Assembly: GCA_036732755.1 (NCBI GenBank)
Contig: DAINBU010000017.1
Coordinates: 1-52,102, forward strand
DNA from: DASRRB01 sp036732755
Lineage (GTDB): Bacteria > Planctomycetota > B15-G4 > SIAN01
Direction: 5' to 3'
Length of the DNA: 52,102 nt
This document shows positions 39,731 to 47,517 of this stretch, piece by piece. The notes under the pieces are model-generated. The model was not told the DNA's origin. It did no database searches and was given only the letters and a program-made list of their open reading frames with translations. The translations under genes were made by a program, and so were the position numbers. Each line of letters opens with the position of its first letter. The first letter of the stretch is position 1.

Positions 39731-40594
39731 TCATCCCAGCCTGCGCGCCGCGTCGCCCAGCAGCACGTTGTCGATCAGGCGCGTCTTGCCCAGGAACGCG
39801 GCGGCGGCGGCGACGCCGCCGTCGGCCAGCCGCTCCGGGAGCGCGAGCGTCGCGTCGTCGCGCACCTCGAGATAGTCGAGGCGGAACGCTCCGCTCCTCG
39901 CCAGCCGCTCGCGCCCCGCGGCGGCCAGCCGCGCCGTCGCGCGCTCGCCGCGGTCGAACGCCTCGCGCACCGCCTGCAGCGCGCCGTGCAGCGCCGGCGC
40001 GGCCGCCCGCTCCACCGCGGTGAGGTAGTGGTTGCGGCTCGAGAGCGCGAGGCCGTCGGCCTCGCGCACGGTCGGCAGGATGCGCAGCACGAGGTCGAAG
40101 CCGAGGTCGTCGACCATCTGCTGCAGCACGCGCGCCTGCTGGAAGTCCTTCTGCCCGAAGTAGGCCTGGTGCGGCGCGACGAAATGGAAGAGCTTGGCGA
40201 CGACGGTCGTCACGCCGCGGAAGTGGCCGGGGCGGCTCGCGCCGCAGAGCGGCTCGGCGAGCAGTCCGGGCACGACGTGGGTCTGGAACGACTTCGGGTA
40301 CATTTCCTCCGGCGTCGTCGTGAAGAGGACGTCGGCGCCCGCCTCCTCGAGCCGGGCGGCGTCACCCGCGAAGTCGCGCGGGTAGCGCGTGAAGTCCTCG
40401 TTCGGCCCGAACTGCAGCGGGTTCACGAAGATCGAGACGACCGCGACGCCGCCGTCGCGCTTCGCCTGCCGCACGAGGCTCAAATGGCCCGCGTGCAGCG
40501 CGCCCATCGTCGGCACGAAGCCGATCCGCGTCTTCTGCGCCCGCCAGCCGCGCGCGAGCTCGCGCATCTCCGCGATCGACTCGACCCGCCTCAT
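39731..40594 (-). CDS. panC: Pantothenate synthetase (pantoate-beta-alanine ligase)
   Basis: This 287-residue enzyme joins pantoate and beta-alanine using ATP. Landmarks are 'FVPTMGALHAGHLSLVRQA' (HIGH-like 'HAGH'), 'VSIFVNPLQFGPNEDFTRYP', 'CGASRPGHFRGVTTVVAKLF', 'AYFGQKDFQQARVL', 'TVREADGLALSSRNHYL' and 'DYLEVRD'. Length is normal. The ATG at 40594 overlaps the folK stop (ATGA, 40591-40594); an upstream GTG/ATG in the same frame would extend into folK and is unlikely. It works with PanD, the next gene. Confidence 0.95.
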   Translation of the reverse strand: MRRVESIAEMRELARGWRAQKTRIGFVPTMGALHAGHLSLVRQAKRDGGVAVVSIFVNPLQFGPNEDFTRYPRDFAGDAARLEEAGADVLFTTTPEEMYPKSFQTHVVPGLLAEPLCGASRPGHFRGVTTVVAKLFHFVAPHQAYFGQKDFQQARVLQQMVDDLGFDLVLRILPTVREADGLALSSRNHYLTAVERAAAPALHGALQAVREAFDRGERATARLAAAGRERLARSGAFRLDYLEVRDDATLALPERLADGGVAAAAAFLGKTRLIDNVLLGDAARRLG

Positions 40595-41082
40595 CGGAGC
40601 GGATGCTCCCGGCGCCACTCGTCCCAGAGCTCGCGCGCGGTGCGCCCGAGCCGCGGATGGGTCCAGGCGGGGGCGACCTCGCAGAGCGGCTCGAGGACGA
40701 AGGCGCGCTGGTGCGCGCGCGGGTGGGGGAGCGTGAGCTCGCTCGAATCGAGCACTGCGTCGCCGTGGAAGACGAGGTCGAGGTCGATGGTGCGCGGCGC
40801 GTCGCGCGTCGCCGCGGCGCGCTCGCGGCCGCCGGCGCGCTCGATCGCGAGCAGCGCCGCGAGCAGCTCCTCCGGGCCGAGCGTCGTCTCGACCAGCGCG
40901 ACGCCGTTCAGGAAGCGGCCCTGCGGCGGCCCGCCGACCGGCTCGGTCTCCCGCACGCTCGAGCTCGCGCGCACGACGACACCGGGCAGCGCGCGCAGCC
41001 GCGCCAGCGCCTCGTCGATGTGGCGCGCGCGATCGCCCACGTTCGAGCCGAACGCGACCGCGGCGGGGCAGGGCCGCTTCAC
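40591..41082 (-). CDS. folK: 2-amino-4-hydroxy-6-hydroxymethyldihydropteridine diphosphokinase
   Basis: This 163-residue enzyme transfers pyrophosphate from ATP to the pterin in folate synthesis. It shows 'AVAFGSNVGDRARHIDEALA', 'ETEPVGGPPQGRFLNGVALV', 'RDAPRTIDLDLVFHGD' (metal-binding DxD) and 'LPHPRAHQRAFVLEPLCEVA', the complete HPPK pattern. The GTG start at 41082 overlaps the pssA stop and its own stop overlaps the panC start, so it is translationally coupled on both sides. folK next to panC is a frequent arrangement in bacteria. Confidence 0.94.
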   Translation of the reverse strand: MKRPCPAAVAFGSNVGDRARHIDEALARLRALPGVVVRASSSVRETEPVGGPPQGRFLNGVALVETTLGPEELLAALLAIERAGGRERAAATRDAPRTIDLDLVFHGDAVLDSSELTLPHPRAHQRAFVLEPLCEVAPAWTHPRLGRTARELWDEWRREHPLR

Positions 41083-41984
41083 GGCGTTTCTCCCGGCTCC
41101 GCCGCCGCCGCCGCCGGCGGCGGGCGCGGCGGCGAACGCGGCCAGATCTCCTTCTTCAGCAGCTTCTCGAGCAGCCCGATCACCGGGCAGCCGATCGCGT
41201 AGCCGAGCGAGAGCAGGACGATCGCGTACTCCTTCACGAGGAAGAGCACGAGCGCGACGAGGACGATCTGCACCACGTACGTGTAGGGCTGCCGGCCTCG
41301 CGCGAAGCGGTTGACCACGTGGACGTAGCGGACGCGCGAGACCATCAACAGCGCGAGCGCCGGCATGCAGCCGAGCAGGAAGGTGAGGAAGCCGCCGCGG
41401 TACTGCGCCATCCACTCCGGCGCGTCGCGGTCCCAGAGGAAGTTGTAGAAGAGGATCCCCGACGCGACCGACATCGCGGCGGCCGGGCTCGGCAGCCCCT
41501 TGAAGAAGTCGTGCGACTCGGCGTCGTCCTCCGTCTCGGCGGTGAAGCGCGCCAGACGGATCGCCGCGCACGCGACGTAGAGGAAGCACATCAGGAGGAC
41601 GAGCTTCGGCCGGACGATCTTGTCCTCGAGCCTGAGCGTCGCCTCGTAGAGGAACTTGAGCAGGAAGGCCGGCGCGACGCCGAACGTGATCATGTCGGCG
41701 AGCGAGTCGAGCATCGCTCCGAACTCGCTGGTCATCTTCGTCATGCGCGCGAGCCGGCCGTCGAGCGCGTCGAAGACGTTCGCGAGGAAGATCAGCCAGC
41801 AGGCCCAGGTGAACTTGAGGTGGAACAGTTCGAGGATCTCGCGCCCGACCTTGGTCGGCGAGGCCGCGTCGACCGGCGCGTGCGAGAGGATCGCGACCGC
41901 GTCCGCCCCGTAGGCGATCGCCAGCACGCCACAGAAGGCGTTGCCGAGCGTGCACAGCGAGGGGAGGACCGCGACCGGCTTCAC
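41079..41984 (-). CDS. pssA: CDP-diacylglycerol-serine O-phosphatidyltransferase
   Basis: This 301-residue membrane enzyme makes phosphatidylserine. The CDP-alcohol phosphotransferase motif is complete (residues 72-97, 'DALDGRLARMTKMTSEFGAM' continuing to 'LDSLAD'), with its four aspartates. About eight hydrophobic helices are present, and the start 'VKPVAVLPSLCTLGNAFCGV' is typical of PssA. The Ala/Pro-rich C-terminal tail is extra. The GTG at 41984 overlaps the psd stop (GTGA). Psd decarboxylates the product, so the two genes together yield phosphatidylethanolamine. Confidence 0.93.
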   Translation of the reverse strand: MKPVAVLPSLCTLGNAFCGVLAIAYGADAVAILSHAPVDAASPTKVGREILELFHLKFTWACWLIFLANVFDALDGRLARMTKMTSEFGAMLDSLADMITFGVAPAFLLKFLYEATLRLEDKIVRPKLVLLMCFLYVACAAIRLARFTAETEDDAESHDFFKGLPSPAAAMSVASGILFYNFLWDRDAPEWMAQYRGGFLTFLLGCMPALALLMVSRVRYVHVVNRFARGRQPYTYVVQIVLVALVLFLVKEYAIVLLSLGYAIGCPVIGLLEKLLKKEIWPRSPPRPPPAAAAAEPGETP

Positions 41985-42640
41985 GATGGACCCGCGCTCC
42001 CGATCGCGACGACGGCGGTCGCCGTCCCGCTCACCTTGTCGCCGACGCGCACGAGGCAATTCGGCTTGAGTCGCAGCGGGACGTAGAGCTCCGTCCGCGA
42101 GCCGAACTTGATCATCCCGATCCGTTGTCCGCGTTCGACCGCCATCCCCTCCCGGAGCGGGCAGACGATGCGGCGCGCGATGAGTCCCGAGATCTGACGG
42201 ACGACGACCGGGAATTCGCCCTCGAGGCGGATGTCCTGCGCCTCGTTCTGCGAAGTGGCATCCGGATGGCGTGCGTCCAGGAAGCGTCCGGGGCGGTACT
42301 GGAGGCCGGCCACGCGACCCGTCAGCGGAGCTCGGTTGACGTGGACGTCGAAGACCGACAGGAAGATGCCCACCCGCAGGCAGGGTTCGCCGAGCAGCGC
42401 CGTACCCGGAACTTCCGCGATGTCCGCGACGGTCCCGTCCGCGGGGGAGACCAAGGCCTTCTCGTTCGGGGGCAGCGTCCGCTCGGGGTCGCGGAAGAAG
42501 CTGACGCCGAAGACCCAGAGCGCGACCGGGAACAGGACGAGCGGCCAGAAGGCGAGCGCGAGCCCCCAGGCGGCGACGCCGCAGACGATCGTGAGGATCG
42601 TGAGCTCGCGGATTCCGTGGGGAGTGAGAGGGACGCGCAC
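41981..42640 (-). CDS. psd: Phosphatidylserine decarboxylase (short form)
   Basis: This 219-residue enzyme converts phosphatidylserine to phosphatidylethanolamine. It has an N-terminal pair of hydrophobic segments, then 'FFRDPERTLPPNEKALVSPA' with 'DGTV', 'GIFLSVFDVHVNRAPLTGRV', 'NEAQDIRLEG' and the self-cleavage site 'MIKFGSRTELYVP' (cut between Gly180 and Ser181, giving the pyruvoyl group). This is the short bacterial form (PSD-A type). The GTG at 42640 is the only start near the family N-terminus. It is the first gene of the psd-pssA-folK-panC overlapping unit and divergent from the sigma factor gene. Confidence 0.93.
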   Translation of the reverse strand: MRVPLTPHGIRELTILTIVCGVAAWGLALAFWPLVLFPVALWVFGVSFFRDPERTLPPNEKALVSPADGTVADIAEVPGTALLGEPCLRVGIFLSVFDVHVNRAPLTGRVAGLQYRPGRFLDARHPDATSQNEAQDIRLEGEFPVVVRQISGLIARRIVCPLREGMAVERGQRIGMIKFGSRTELYVPLRLKPNCLVRVGDKVSGTATAVVAIGSAGPS

Positions 42641-42801
42641 GCTCGGGGGCTCTCCGGACGCCCGGGAGCCTCGCGGGCAGGAACGGCGCAGGTGTGCACC
42701 CCGGCGCCGATCCCGATCCTCGCCACGCGCGACCCGGGACGCGCTGCGGAGCCCGACATCGTAACGCTCCGAATCGACGCTGCGAGCGCACCTTGCGCGG
42801 C

Positions 42802-43404
42802 GTGACCCCCGCGGCCGTCCCCTCCGACGTCGACCTCGTCCGCCGCTGCGCGCGCGGCGACGCGGCGGCGATCCGGGTCCTCTACGACCGCCACGGCGAG
42901 TCGCTGCTGCGCTTCCTCGAGCGGATGCTGCGCGACCGGCCGCGCGCCGAGGACGTCTGCCAGGAGGCGTTCCTCCGGGTGTGGCGGCGCGCCGAGCTGT
43001 TCGATCCGGCGCGAGGGACGTTCACCGCCTGGCTCTACCGCGCCGCCGCCAATCTCGCGTTCAACCGACTCGCACTGAAGTCCTCGACCGAGACCGAGCT
43101 CTCCTCGCAGCTGGTCCTGCCCCCCGCGGAGACGGTGAACCCCTCGGAGGAGGCGTCCCGGAACGAGCGCTCCCGCCTCCTGCACGACGCTCTCGGGGCG
43201 CTGAGTCCCCAGGATCGGGCGATCCTGACCTTGCGCCACATCGAGGAGCGGCCGGTCGCCGAGATCGCCGGGATCCTCGACATCCCCGAGGGCACCGTGA
43301 AATCGCGCGTCCACTACGCCATGCATCGCCTGCGCAGCGTGCTCGAGCCGGCCATGGGCGTGGATCCGGGATCTCCCGCGGCTCCGGAGCAAGATTCCCG
43401 TTGA
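42802..43404 (+). CDS. ECF-type RNA polymerase sigma factor
   Basis: 200 residues. Region 2 is 'DLVRRCARGDAAAIRVLYDR', 'LLRFLERMLRDRPRAEDVCQ', 'EAFLRVWRRAELFDPARGTF' and 'AWLYRAAANLAFN'; region 4 is 'ALSPQDRAILTLRHIEERPV' followed by 'AEIAGILDIPEGTVKSRVHY' (helix-turn-helix). Region 3 is absent, as in ECF sigma factors. The GTG at 42802 is used; a TTG at 42793 is possible. It is followed at 34 bp by a gene for a zinc-type anti-sigma factor, its probable membrane-bound inhibitor. Confidence 0.92.
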   Translation: MTPAAVPSDVDLVRRCARGDAAAIRVLYDRHGESLLRFLERMLRDRPRAEDVCQEAFLRVWRRAELFDPARGTFTAWLYRAAANLAFNRLALKSSTETELSSQLVLPPAETVNPSEEASRNERSRLLHDALGALSPQDRAILTLRHIEERPVAEIAGILDIPEGTVKSRVHYAMHRLRSVLEPAMGVDPGSPAAPEQDSR

Positions 43405-43438
43405 TCCGATCGCTCCGCTCGCCGGGTAGAGGAGCGCG

Positions 43439-44017
43439 ATGGGCGGCGACGCGACGGCATCCGGCGGTGACTTCTCCTCGAATGGCGGCAGCGCGGGCGG
43501 CGGCGCCTGCGGCCTGCTCGCCGAACGGCTGAGCGACCTCCTCGCCGGCGACCTGCCCTTTGCGATGCGCCGCGAACTCGAAAGCCACGCCAGCGGCTGC
43601 GCGGCGTGCTCCGCCGAGCTCTCCGCCGCCGCGCGCACGGTCGCCGCGCTGCGCGCGCTGCCGGTCGCGGTCCGCGGCGACGCGGTCTGGAGCTCGCTCG
43701 AGCGCGCGCTCGCGCGCGAGCCGGCGCGCCGCCCGCATGCCTTCGCGCTCGAAGCGGCGCTGCTCGGCGTGCTCGGCACCGCGCTGGCGGCGGCGCTCGC
43801 GCTGCGCAACGACCGCGTCGTCGAGTGGATCGAGCGCAACGTCCCCGACGCGCTGCGCGAGCTCTTGCTGATCGGCTCGCTGCGCGCGTGCCTGCTGCCG
43901 ACGCTCTTCGCGCTGTTCGGCGCGATCGTGGCCGTCGTCGCGCTGCCCCTGCTCGCGGCCCGCCGTCCGCCGCTGCCCGCCCTCGCGCTCGCGGCGCATC
44001 CGGAGAAGGCCTCGTGA
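43439..44017 (+). CDS. Putative zinc-binding anti-sigma factor, membrane-anchored
   Basis: 192 residues. After a Gly-rich start comes a ZAS-like segment ('GLLAERLSDLLAGDLPFAMR', 'ELESHASGCAACSAEL') with His50, Cys54 and Cys57, matching the Hx3Cx2C of anti-sigma factors. Then come a helix-rich linker and two transmembrane regions ('LEAALLGVLGTALAAALAL' and 'LPTLFALFGAIVAVVALPLL'). Its position directly behind the ECF sigma gene supports the role: it would hold the sigma factor at the membrane until a signal releases it. The stop overlaps the start of the next gene by one base (TGATG). Confidence 0.82.
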   Translation: MGGDATASGGDFSSNGGSAGGGACGLLAERLSDLLAGDLPFAMRRELESHASGCAACSAELSAAARTVAALRALPVAVRGDAVWSSLERALAREPARRPHAFALEAALLGVLGTALAAALALRNDRVVEWIERNVPDALRELLLIGSLRACLLPTLFALFGAIVAVVALPLLAARRPPLPALALAAHPEKAS

Positions 44018-44499
44018 TGCACGACTGGAACCGTCGCCTCGTCGAGCGGCTCGGTCGGAACGGGACGATCGGCCTCGGCCTGCTCGTCTCGCTCGTCTTC
44101 CTCGCGTTCGGCGGGCCGCTCTTCCTCGCCGGCGCGACGTCGTCGCTCGCGGTCATCGTCGCGTTCGCGGCGGTGCTGGTCGGCCCGGCGCTCTGGGTCC
44201 TGGTCGACGCGCGCAAGCGCGGCGTGGCGCAGCCGCTCCTGTGGGGCCTCTTCGCGCTGCTCGGCAACGTGATCGGCGCGATCGTCTACGTCCTGGTCCG
44301 CAACGACCACAAGAGCGCGCGGCCGTGCGCGACCTGCGGCCAGCCGGTCGCGGCGAACCACTCCGCCTGCGCCTGGTGCGGCGCGCTCGCCTCGTCGGCG
44401 CGGCGCACCTGCCGCAGCTGCCACAACGAGCTCGAGCTCGAGTGGCGCTTCTGCCCCTACTGCCGCACCGAGGTGGGACGGACCACGTCAGCCGCCTGA
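44017..44499 (+). CDS. Membrane protein with C-terminal double zinc ribbon
   Basis: 160 residues. Three hydrophobic segments fill residues 15-95 ('IGLGLLVSLVFLAFGGPLFL', 'LAVIVAFAAVLVGPALWVLV', 'QPLLWGLFALLGNVIGAIVY', the last resembling PLDc_N-type helices). Two zinc ribbons follow: Cys pairs 'CATCG...CAWCG' and 'CRSCH...CPYCR'. The ATG is the last base of the upstream stop plus two (TGATG, 44015-44019), so it is translated with the anti-sigma gene. A role in the same signalling unit is inferred from position only. Confidence 0.78.
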   Translation: MHDWNRRLVERLGRNGTIGLGLLVSLVFLAFGGPLFLAGATSSLAVIVAFAAVLVGPALWVLVDARKRGVAQPLLWGLFALLGNVIGAIVYVLVRNDHKSARPCATCGQPVAANHSACAWCGALASSARRTCRSCHNELELEWRFCPYCRTEVGRTTSAA

Positions 44500-44534
44500 C
44501 CCGCGCCCGCAGGCGTCAAGATTTTCCCTCGCCG

Positions 44535-44552
44535 CGCCGCCGTGTGGCGGCG
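44535..44552 (+). terminator. Short GC hairpin after the sigma/anti-sigma operon
   Basis: CGCCGCC (44535-44541) pairs with GGCGGCG (44546-44552) around loop GTGT, 36 bases after the stop of the zinc-ribbon protein gene. It has no T tract. It may end that operon before the SGNH gene. Confidence 0.4.
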
Positions 44553-44605
44553 ACGGGGCGCGCGGGCGCGAGTAGGCTTCGTCGCCGATTCGCCCGATCC
44601 CGTCC

Positions 44606-44612
44606 GAGGTGA
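44606..44612 (+). promoter_or_regulatory. Strong ribosome binding site (GAGGTGA)
   Basis: GAGGTGA is complementary to the 3' end of 16S rRNA and lies six bases before the ATG at 44619, confirming that start for the SGNH/AlgX-like gene. Confidence 0.75.
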
Positions 44613-44618
44613 CGAAGG

Positions 44619-45809
44619 ATGCCCCGCCGCGCGTTCCGGCTCGAGCTCTCCGCGCTGCTCACGTTGGCGGGCGCATGGGCTGGCGCGCCCGCGTCGGCGC
44701 AATCGACGGGGAACGGCGGCGTGCCGCCGGCCGACGGCGCCGCGCCCGCCGCCGCGCCGCCTCTCGCGCGCCCGCCCGACGACCCGGCGCGCGCGCAGCG
44801 GCTTTCGGCGCTGCGCGCGAAGAACGACGCGGAGATCGCCGCGCAGGCCTCCTACGGCCATCTCGACGAATTCCTCGCCGCCGCGAAGTCGCGGCCGGGC
44901 AACTACGGCAAGGTGAAGTGGATGAAGGTCGGCGACGGCTTCGTCTCGACCCTCTCGCTGCAGCGCTACGAGCTCTGGAACACGCCGGAGCCCGGCCGCA
45001 CGGTGATCCGCGCGCTCGACTTCGAGCTCGAGGACCACCCGCTCGCGGCCATCATCGACCTCGATCGCGAGCTGCGCGGGCACGGCGTCGACTTCGTGCT
45101 GGTGAGGTTCCCGACGCGCGCGCAGCTCTACCCCGAGCTCATGGTCCCGGCGCTGCCGGCGGAGGGGATGCGCCCCTTCTCGCTCGCGTCGCGGAAGTTC
45201 GACGCGCGGCTGCTCGACGAGGGGGTCGAGGTGATCGACCTCGGGCCGCTCTTCTTCGAGCAGCGCCTCGGTGCGGACGGCGGCCGCGACGACCTCCTCT
45301 TCCTGCGCACCGACCCGCACTGGACGCCGCGCGCCTGCGAGCTCGCGGCGCGCACGGTCGCCGACGCCCTCCTCGCGCGCGGCATCGCGCCCGGCCCGGC
45401 GCAGGAGGGGAAGGACTTCGTGGTCGACCGCCTGAAGGTCGAGTACTCGGCGATGTCGGTCTACAAGCCGGAGGGCGCGGGGGTCGAGCCGCTCCCGGCG
45501 ACGCGCGTCCGCACGGCGCGCGGCAAGAAGCTCGATCCCGAGGACGACGCGAGCCCGATCGTCGTGATGGGCGACAGCTTCGTGCGCGTGCACGACATGT
45601 TCGAGACCGGCTTCCAGCGCCAGCTCTACCGCTTCATGGGGCAGAAGATCGACGCCATCGCGCCCGAGGCGGGCGGCGAGAGCGGAGCGCGCGACATGCT
45701 GCAGCGGCGGCGTGCCGACCTCGCGAAGAAGAAGGTGGTCGTCTGGCTCGCGTCGGAGCAGATCTTCCGCGTCGGCGAAAGCTGGGAGCCGAGCCGCATC
45801 TTCGAGTGA
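44619..45809 (+). CDS. Secreted AlgX/AlgJ-like SGNH-fold protein
   Basis: 396 residues with a signal peptide (ending APASAQ) and an Ala/Pro linker. An SGNH-type domain follows. 'IIDLDRELRGHGVDFVLVRF' and 'DPHWTP' (Asp232-x-His234) match the DxH block of AlgX/AlgJ acetyltransferases. 'IVVMGDSFVRVHDMF' gives the nucleophile Ser320, and 'KKKVVVWLASEQIF' resembles the C-terminal family strand. The order (DxH before GDS) is the circularly permuted arrangement typical of AlgX/AlgJ/DltD-like proteins. It faces the second SGNH gene across 12 bases. It probably helps O-acetylate an exported polysaccharide with the MBOAT protein. Confidence 0.78.
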   Translation: MPRRAFRLELSALLTLAGAWAGAPASAQSTGNGGVPPADGAAPAAAPPLARPPDDPARAQRLSALRAKNDAEIAAQASYGHLDEFLAAAKSRPGNYGKVKWMKVGDGFVSTLSLQRYELWNTPEPGRTVIRALDFELEDHPLAAIIDLDRELRGHGVDFVLVRFPTRAQLYPELMVPALPAEGMRPFSLASRKFDARLLDEGVEVIDLGPLFFEQRLGADGGRDDLLFLRTDPHWTPRACELAARTVADALLARGIAPGPAQEGKDFVVDRLKVEYSAMSVYKPEGAGVEPLPATRVRTARGKKLDPEDDASPIVVMGDSFVRVHDMFETGFQRQLYRFMGQKIDAIAPEAGGESGARDMLQRRRADLAKKKVVVWLASEQIFRVGESWEPSRIFE

Positions 45810-45821
45810 GCGGCGTGCTGC

Positions 45822-47507
45822 CTACTTTCCGGCCGGCTCCCACTGCACGGGGAAGTAGATCGTCGCGCCCGCGCCGGTGTCGTCGCCCCAGCTCACGCGC
45901 TCGAGGTCGTGGTGGAGGCGGACGTCCTCGAGCACGAGGCGGTGGCGCAGCCCGGGTGCGAACGCATTGGCGGCGGTCGCTTGGTGCTTCACCAGGATCG
46001 GGAACGCGACCCAGATGCGCTCGCCGTCGACCTTGCCCGACTCGACGCCGTCGACGCGGTACTCCATCACGCCGAGGCAGAAGGGGTAGTCCCACTTCGC
46101 CGGGTCGATGTGCGTCGTCTCCATCAGCGTCGCGACCACGGTCGCGGGCGGCGCAGCGTCCTGCCTTGCCCCCGTATGGGCGGTCCGCTCCGCGCCGGGC
46201 TTCGGCAGCTCGACCATCCGCCACTCCCGGTCGCCGAGCGCGAGCATCCGCACGCCGAACTGCCAGACGACGATCCGCTTGCCGGCGAGCCCGTCGGGGC
46301 GGCGCGCCAAGGCCTCGCGCACGCCGGTCGCCGACTTCCCGTCGAGCGCGATCACGTCGATCGGCCGGTCGAGCTCGAAGGCGAGCTGCTCGCCGAAGCC
46401 GGCCGCCTCGCCCAGGCCGAGCGTCGCGCGGCTGAAGGCGTTGGTCAGGCTGTCGCCGAGCAGGACGACCTCGCCCTCCGGATCGGAGGCGAGCGGCTCG
46501 CCCGTCGCCTTCCACGCGACCTGCTGCAGGGTGAGCCGCATCGGCGGCCAAGCGGAAGTCGATTCGGGCAGGCCGAGCATGCGCGTCAAGTCGCCGCCCG
46601 CCTCGACCTCGACGGGCCGGCGCACGAACAGCTGCGTCGGCGCCGGCTCCGACTCGCCGAGCAGCGCGCGCACGCGCTCGGCGATGCGCATCGTCGCGAA
46701 CGCCATCGTCTCGGGCGACCAGTGGGTGTCGCGCGGGAGGCCGAGCGACCGCTCCCCGTCGCCGCGCGCCGCGCGGCACTCCGCGAAGATCCGGTCCATG
46801 CGGACGTACTCGATCCGGCGCGCCGCGAGCTCGTCGTAGAAGCGCTCGAGGTCTTGGTTCGCCGCGCTCGCGAGCCCGGCGGTCGCGTGCGCGATCCGGT
46901 CGGGATCGAGCATCTCCTTGCTGTAGGACGGCACCACCAGGAGCTTGACGTCGCGCGCCGCCAGCTGATCCCGGAAGTCGGCGATCGCCTCGAGCGCCGC
47001 GCGGCCGCCGACATCCGGCTCGAGGAAGCCCTTCCCGTACGCGCTCGCGAGGTCGTCGCCGTAGAAGAGCCAGCCGTCGCGCCCGACCACCGCCTCGCGC
47101 GTCCCCTGTCCGAACCACTGCACCAGCAGCCGCTGGTACCACGGCAGCACCTCGCGCCTGAGGAACGAGACGTCGTGCAGGCGGGTCTCGAACGCGCGCA
47201 GCCGCTCCGGGTCGGTGATCTCGCGCACCATCGCGCCGAGCCACGTCGCCGCCGGCCGGCCCGCGGGCGCCTGCAGCAGCGGTCGCACGTAGTCGAGCAC
47301 CTGCAGCGGCTCGCCGTGGGCGCGCTCGTAAGCCGCCTGCCCGACCGGCACGCCGAAGATCAGCAGCACGAAGGCGACGGCGAGCGCGGTCCGCGGCGGC
47401 GTCGCGTCCGGCGCCTCCGCGCGACGGGCGCCGAGCTGCGGATCGGTGGCTCCGAAGGAGGCAGTCGTCCGTGGTTCGCCGTGTTCGCCGTGTTCGCCGG
47501 GGTTCAT
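45822..47507 (-). CDS. AlgX/AlgJ-like SGNH-fold acetyltransferase, membrane-anchored
   Basis: 561 residues. A short Gly-Glu-His repeat region precedes a transmembrane anchor ('ALAVAFVLLIFGVPVGQAAY', about 41-60). The AlgJ/AlgX domain follows: 'VVGRDGWLFYGDDLASAYGK', 'LAARDVKLLVVPSYSKEMLD', 'LPRDTHWSPETMAFA' (Asp260-x-His262) and 'VVLLGDSLTNAFSRAT' (Ser353), with a C-terminal beta region. The three catalytic residues fit the family triad. It is followed downstream in the transcript sense by no partner but preceded by the MBOAT gene (10 bp), so the pair form an AlgI/AlgJ-type set: the MBOAT brings acetyl groups across the membrane and this protein transfers them to sugar. Confidence 0.85.
   Translation of the reverse strand: MNPGEHGEHGEPRTTASFGATDPQLGARRAEAPDATPPRTALAVAFVLLIFGVPVGQAAYERAHGEPLQVLDYVRPLLQAPAGRPAATWLGAMVREITDPERLRAFETRLHDVSFLRREVLPWYQRLLVQWFGQGTREAVVGRDGWLFYGDDLASAYGKGFLEPDVGGRAALEAIADFRDQLAARDVKLLVVPSYSKEMLDPDRIAHATAGLASAANQDLERFYDELAARRIEYVRMDRIFAECRAARGDGERSLGLPRDTHWSPETMAFATMRIAERVRALLGESEPAPTQLFVRRPVEVEAGGDLTRMLGLPESTSAWPPMRLTLQQVAWKATGEPLASDPEGEVVLLGDSLTNAFSRATLGLGEAAGFGEQLAFELDRPIDVIALDGKSATGVREALARRPDGLAGKRIVVWQFGVRMLALGDREWRMVELPKPGAERTAHTGARQDAAPPATVVATLMETTHIDPAKWDYPFCLGVMEYRVDGVESGKVDGERIWVAFPILVKHQATAANAFAPGLRHRLVLEDVRLHHDLERVSWGDDTGAGATIYFPVQWEPAGK
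47474..47500 (-). repeat. Nine-base tandem repeat in the N-terminal coding region
   Basis: Three copies of GTTCGCCGT (plus-strand reading, last copy with one change) code for Gly-Glu-His/Pro repeats just after the start codon of the AlgX-like gene. In-frame copy-number variation is possible. The start codon could also lie further in, so the repeat might be partly 5' leader. Confidence 0.7.
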
Positions 47508-47517
47508 CGCGGGTCGC

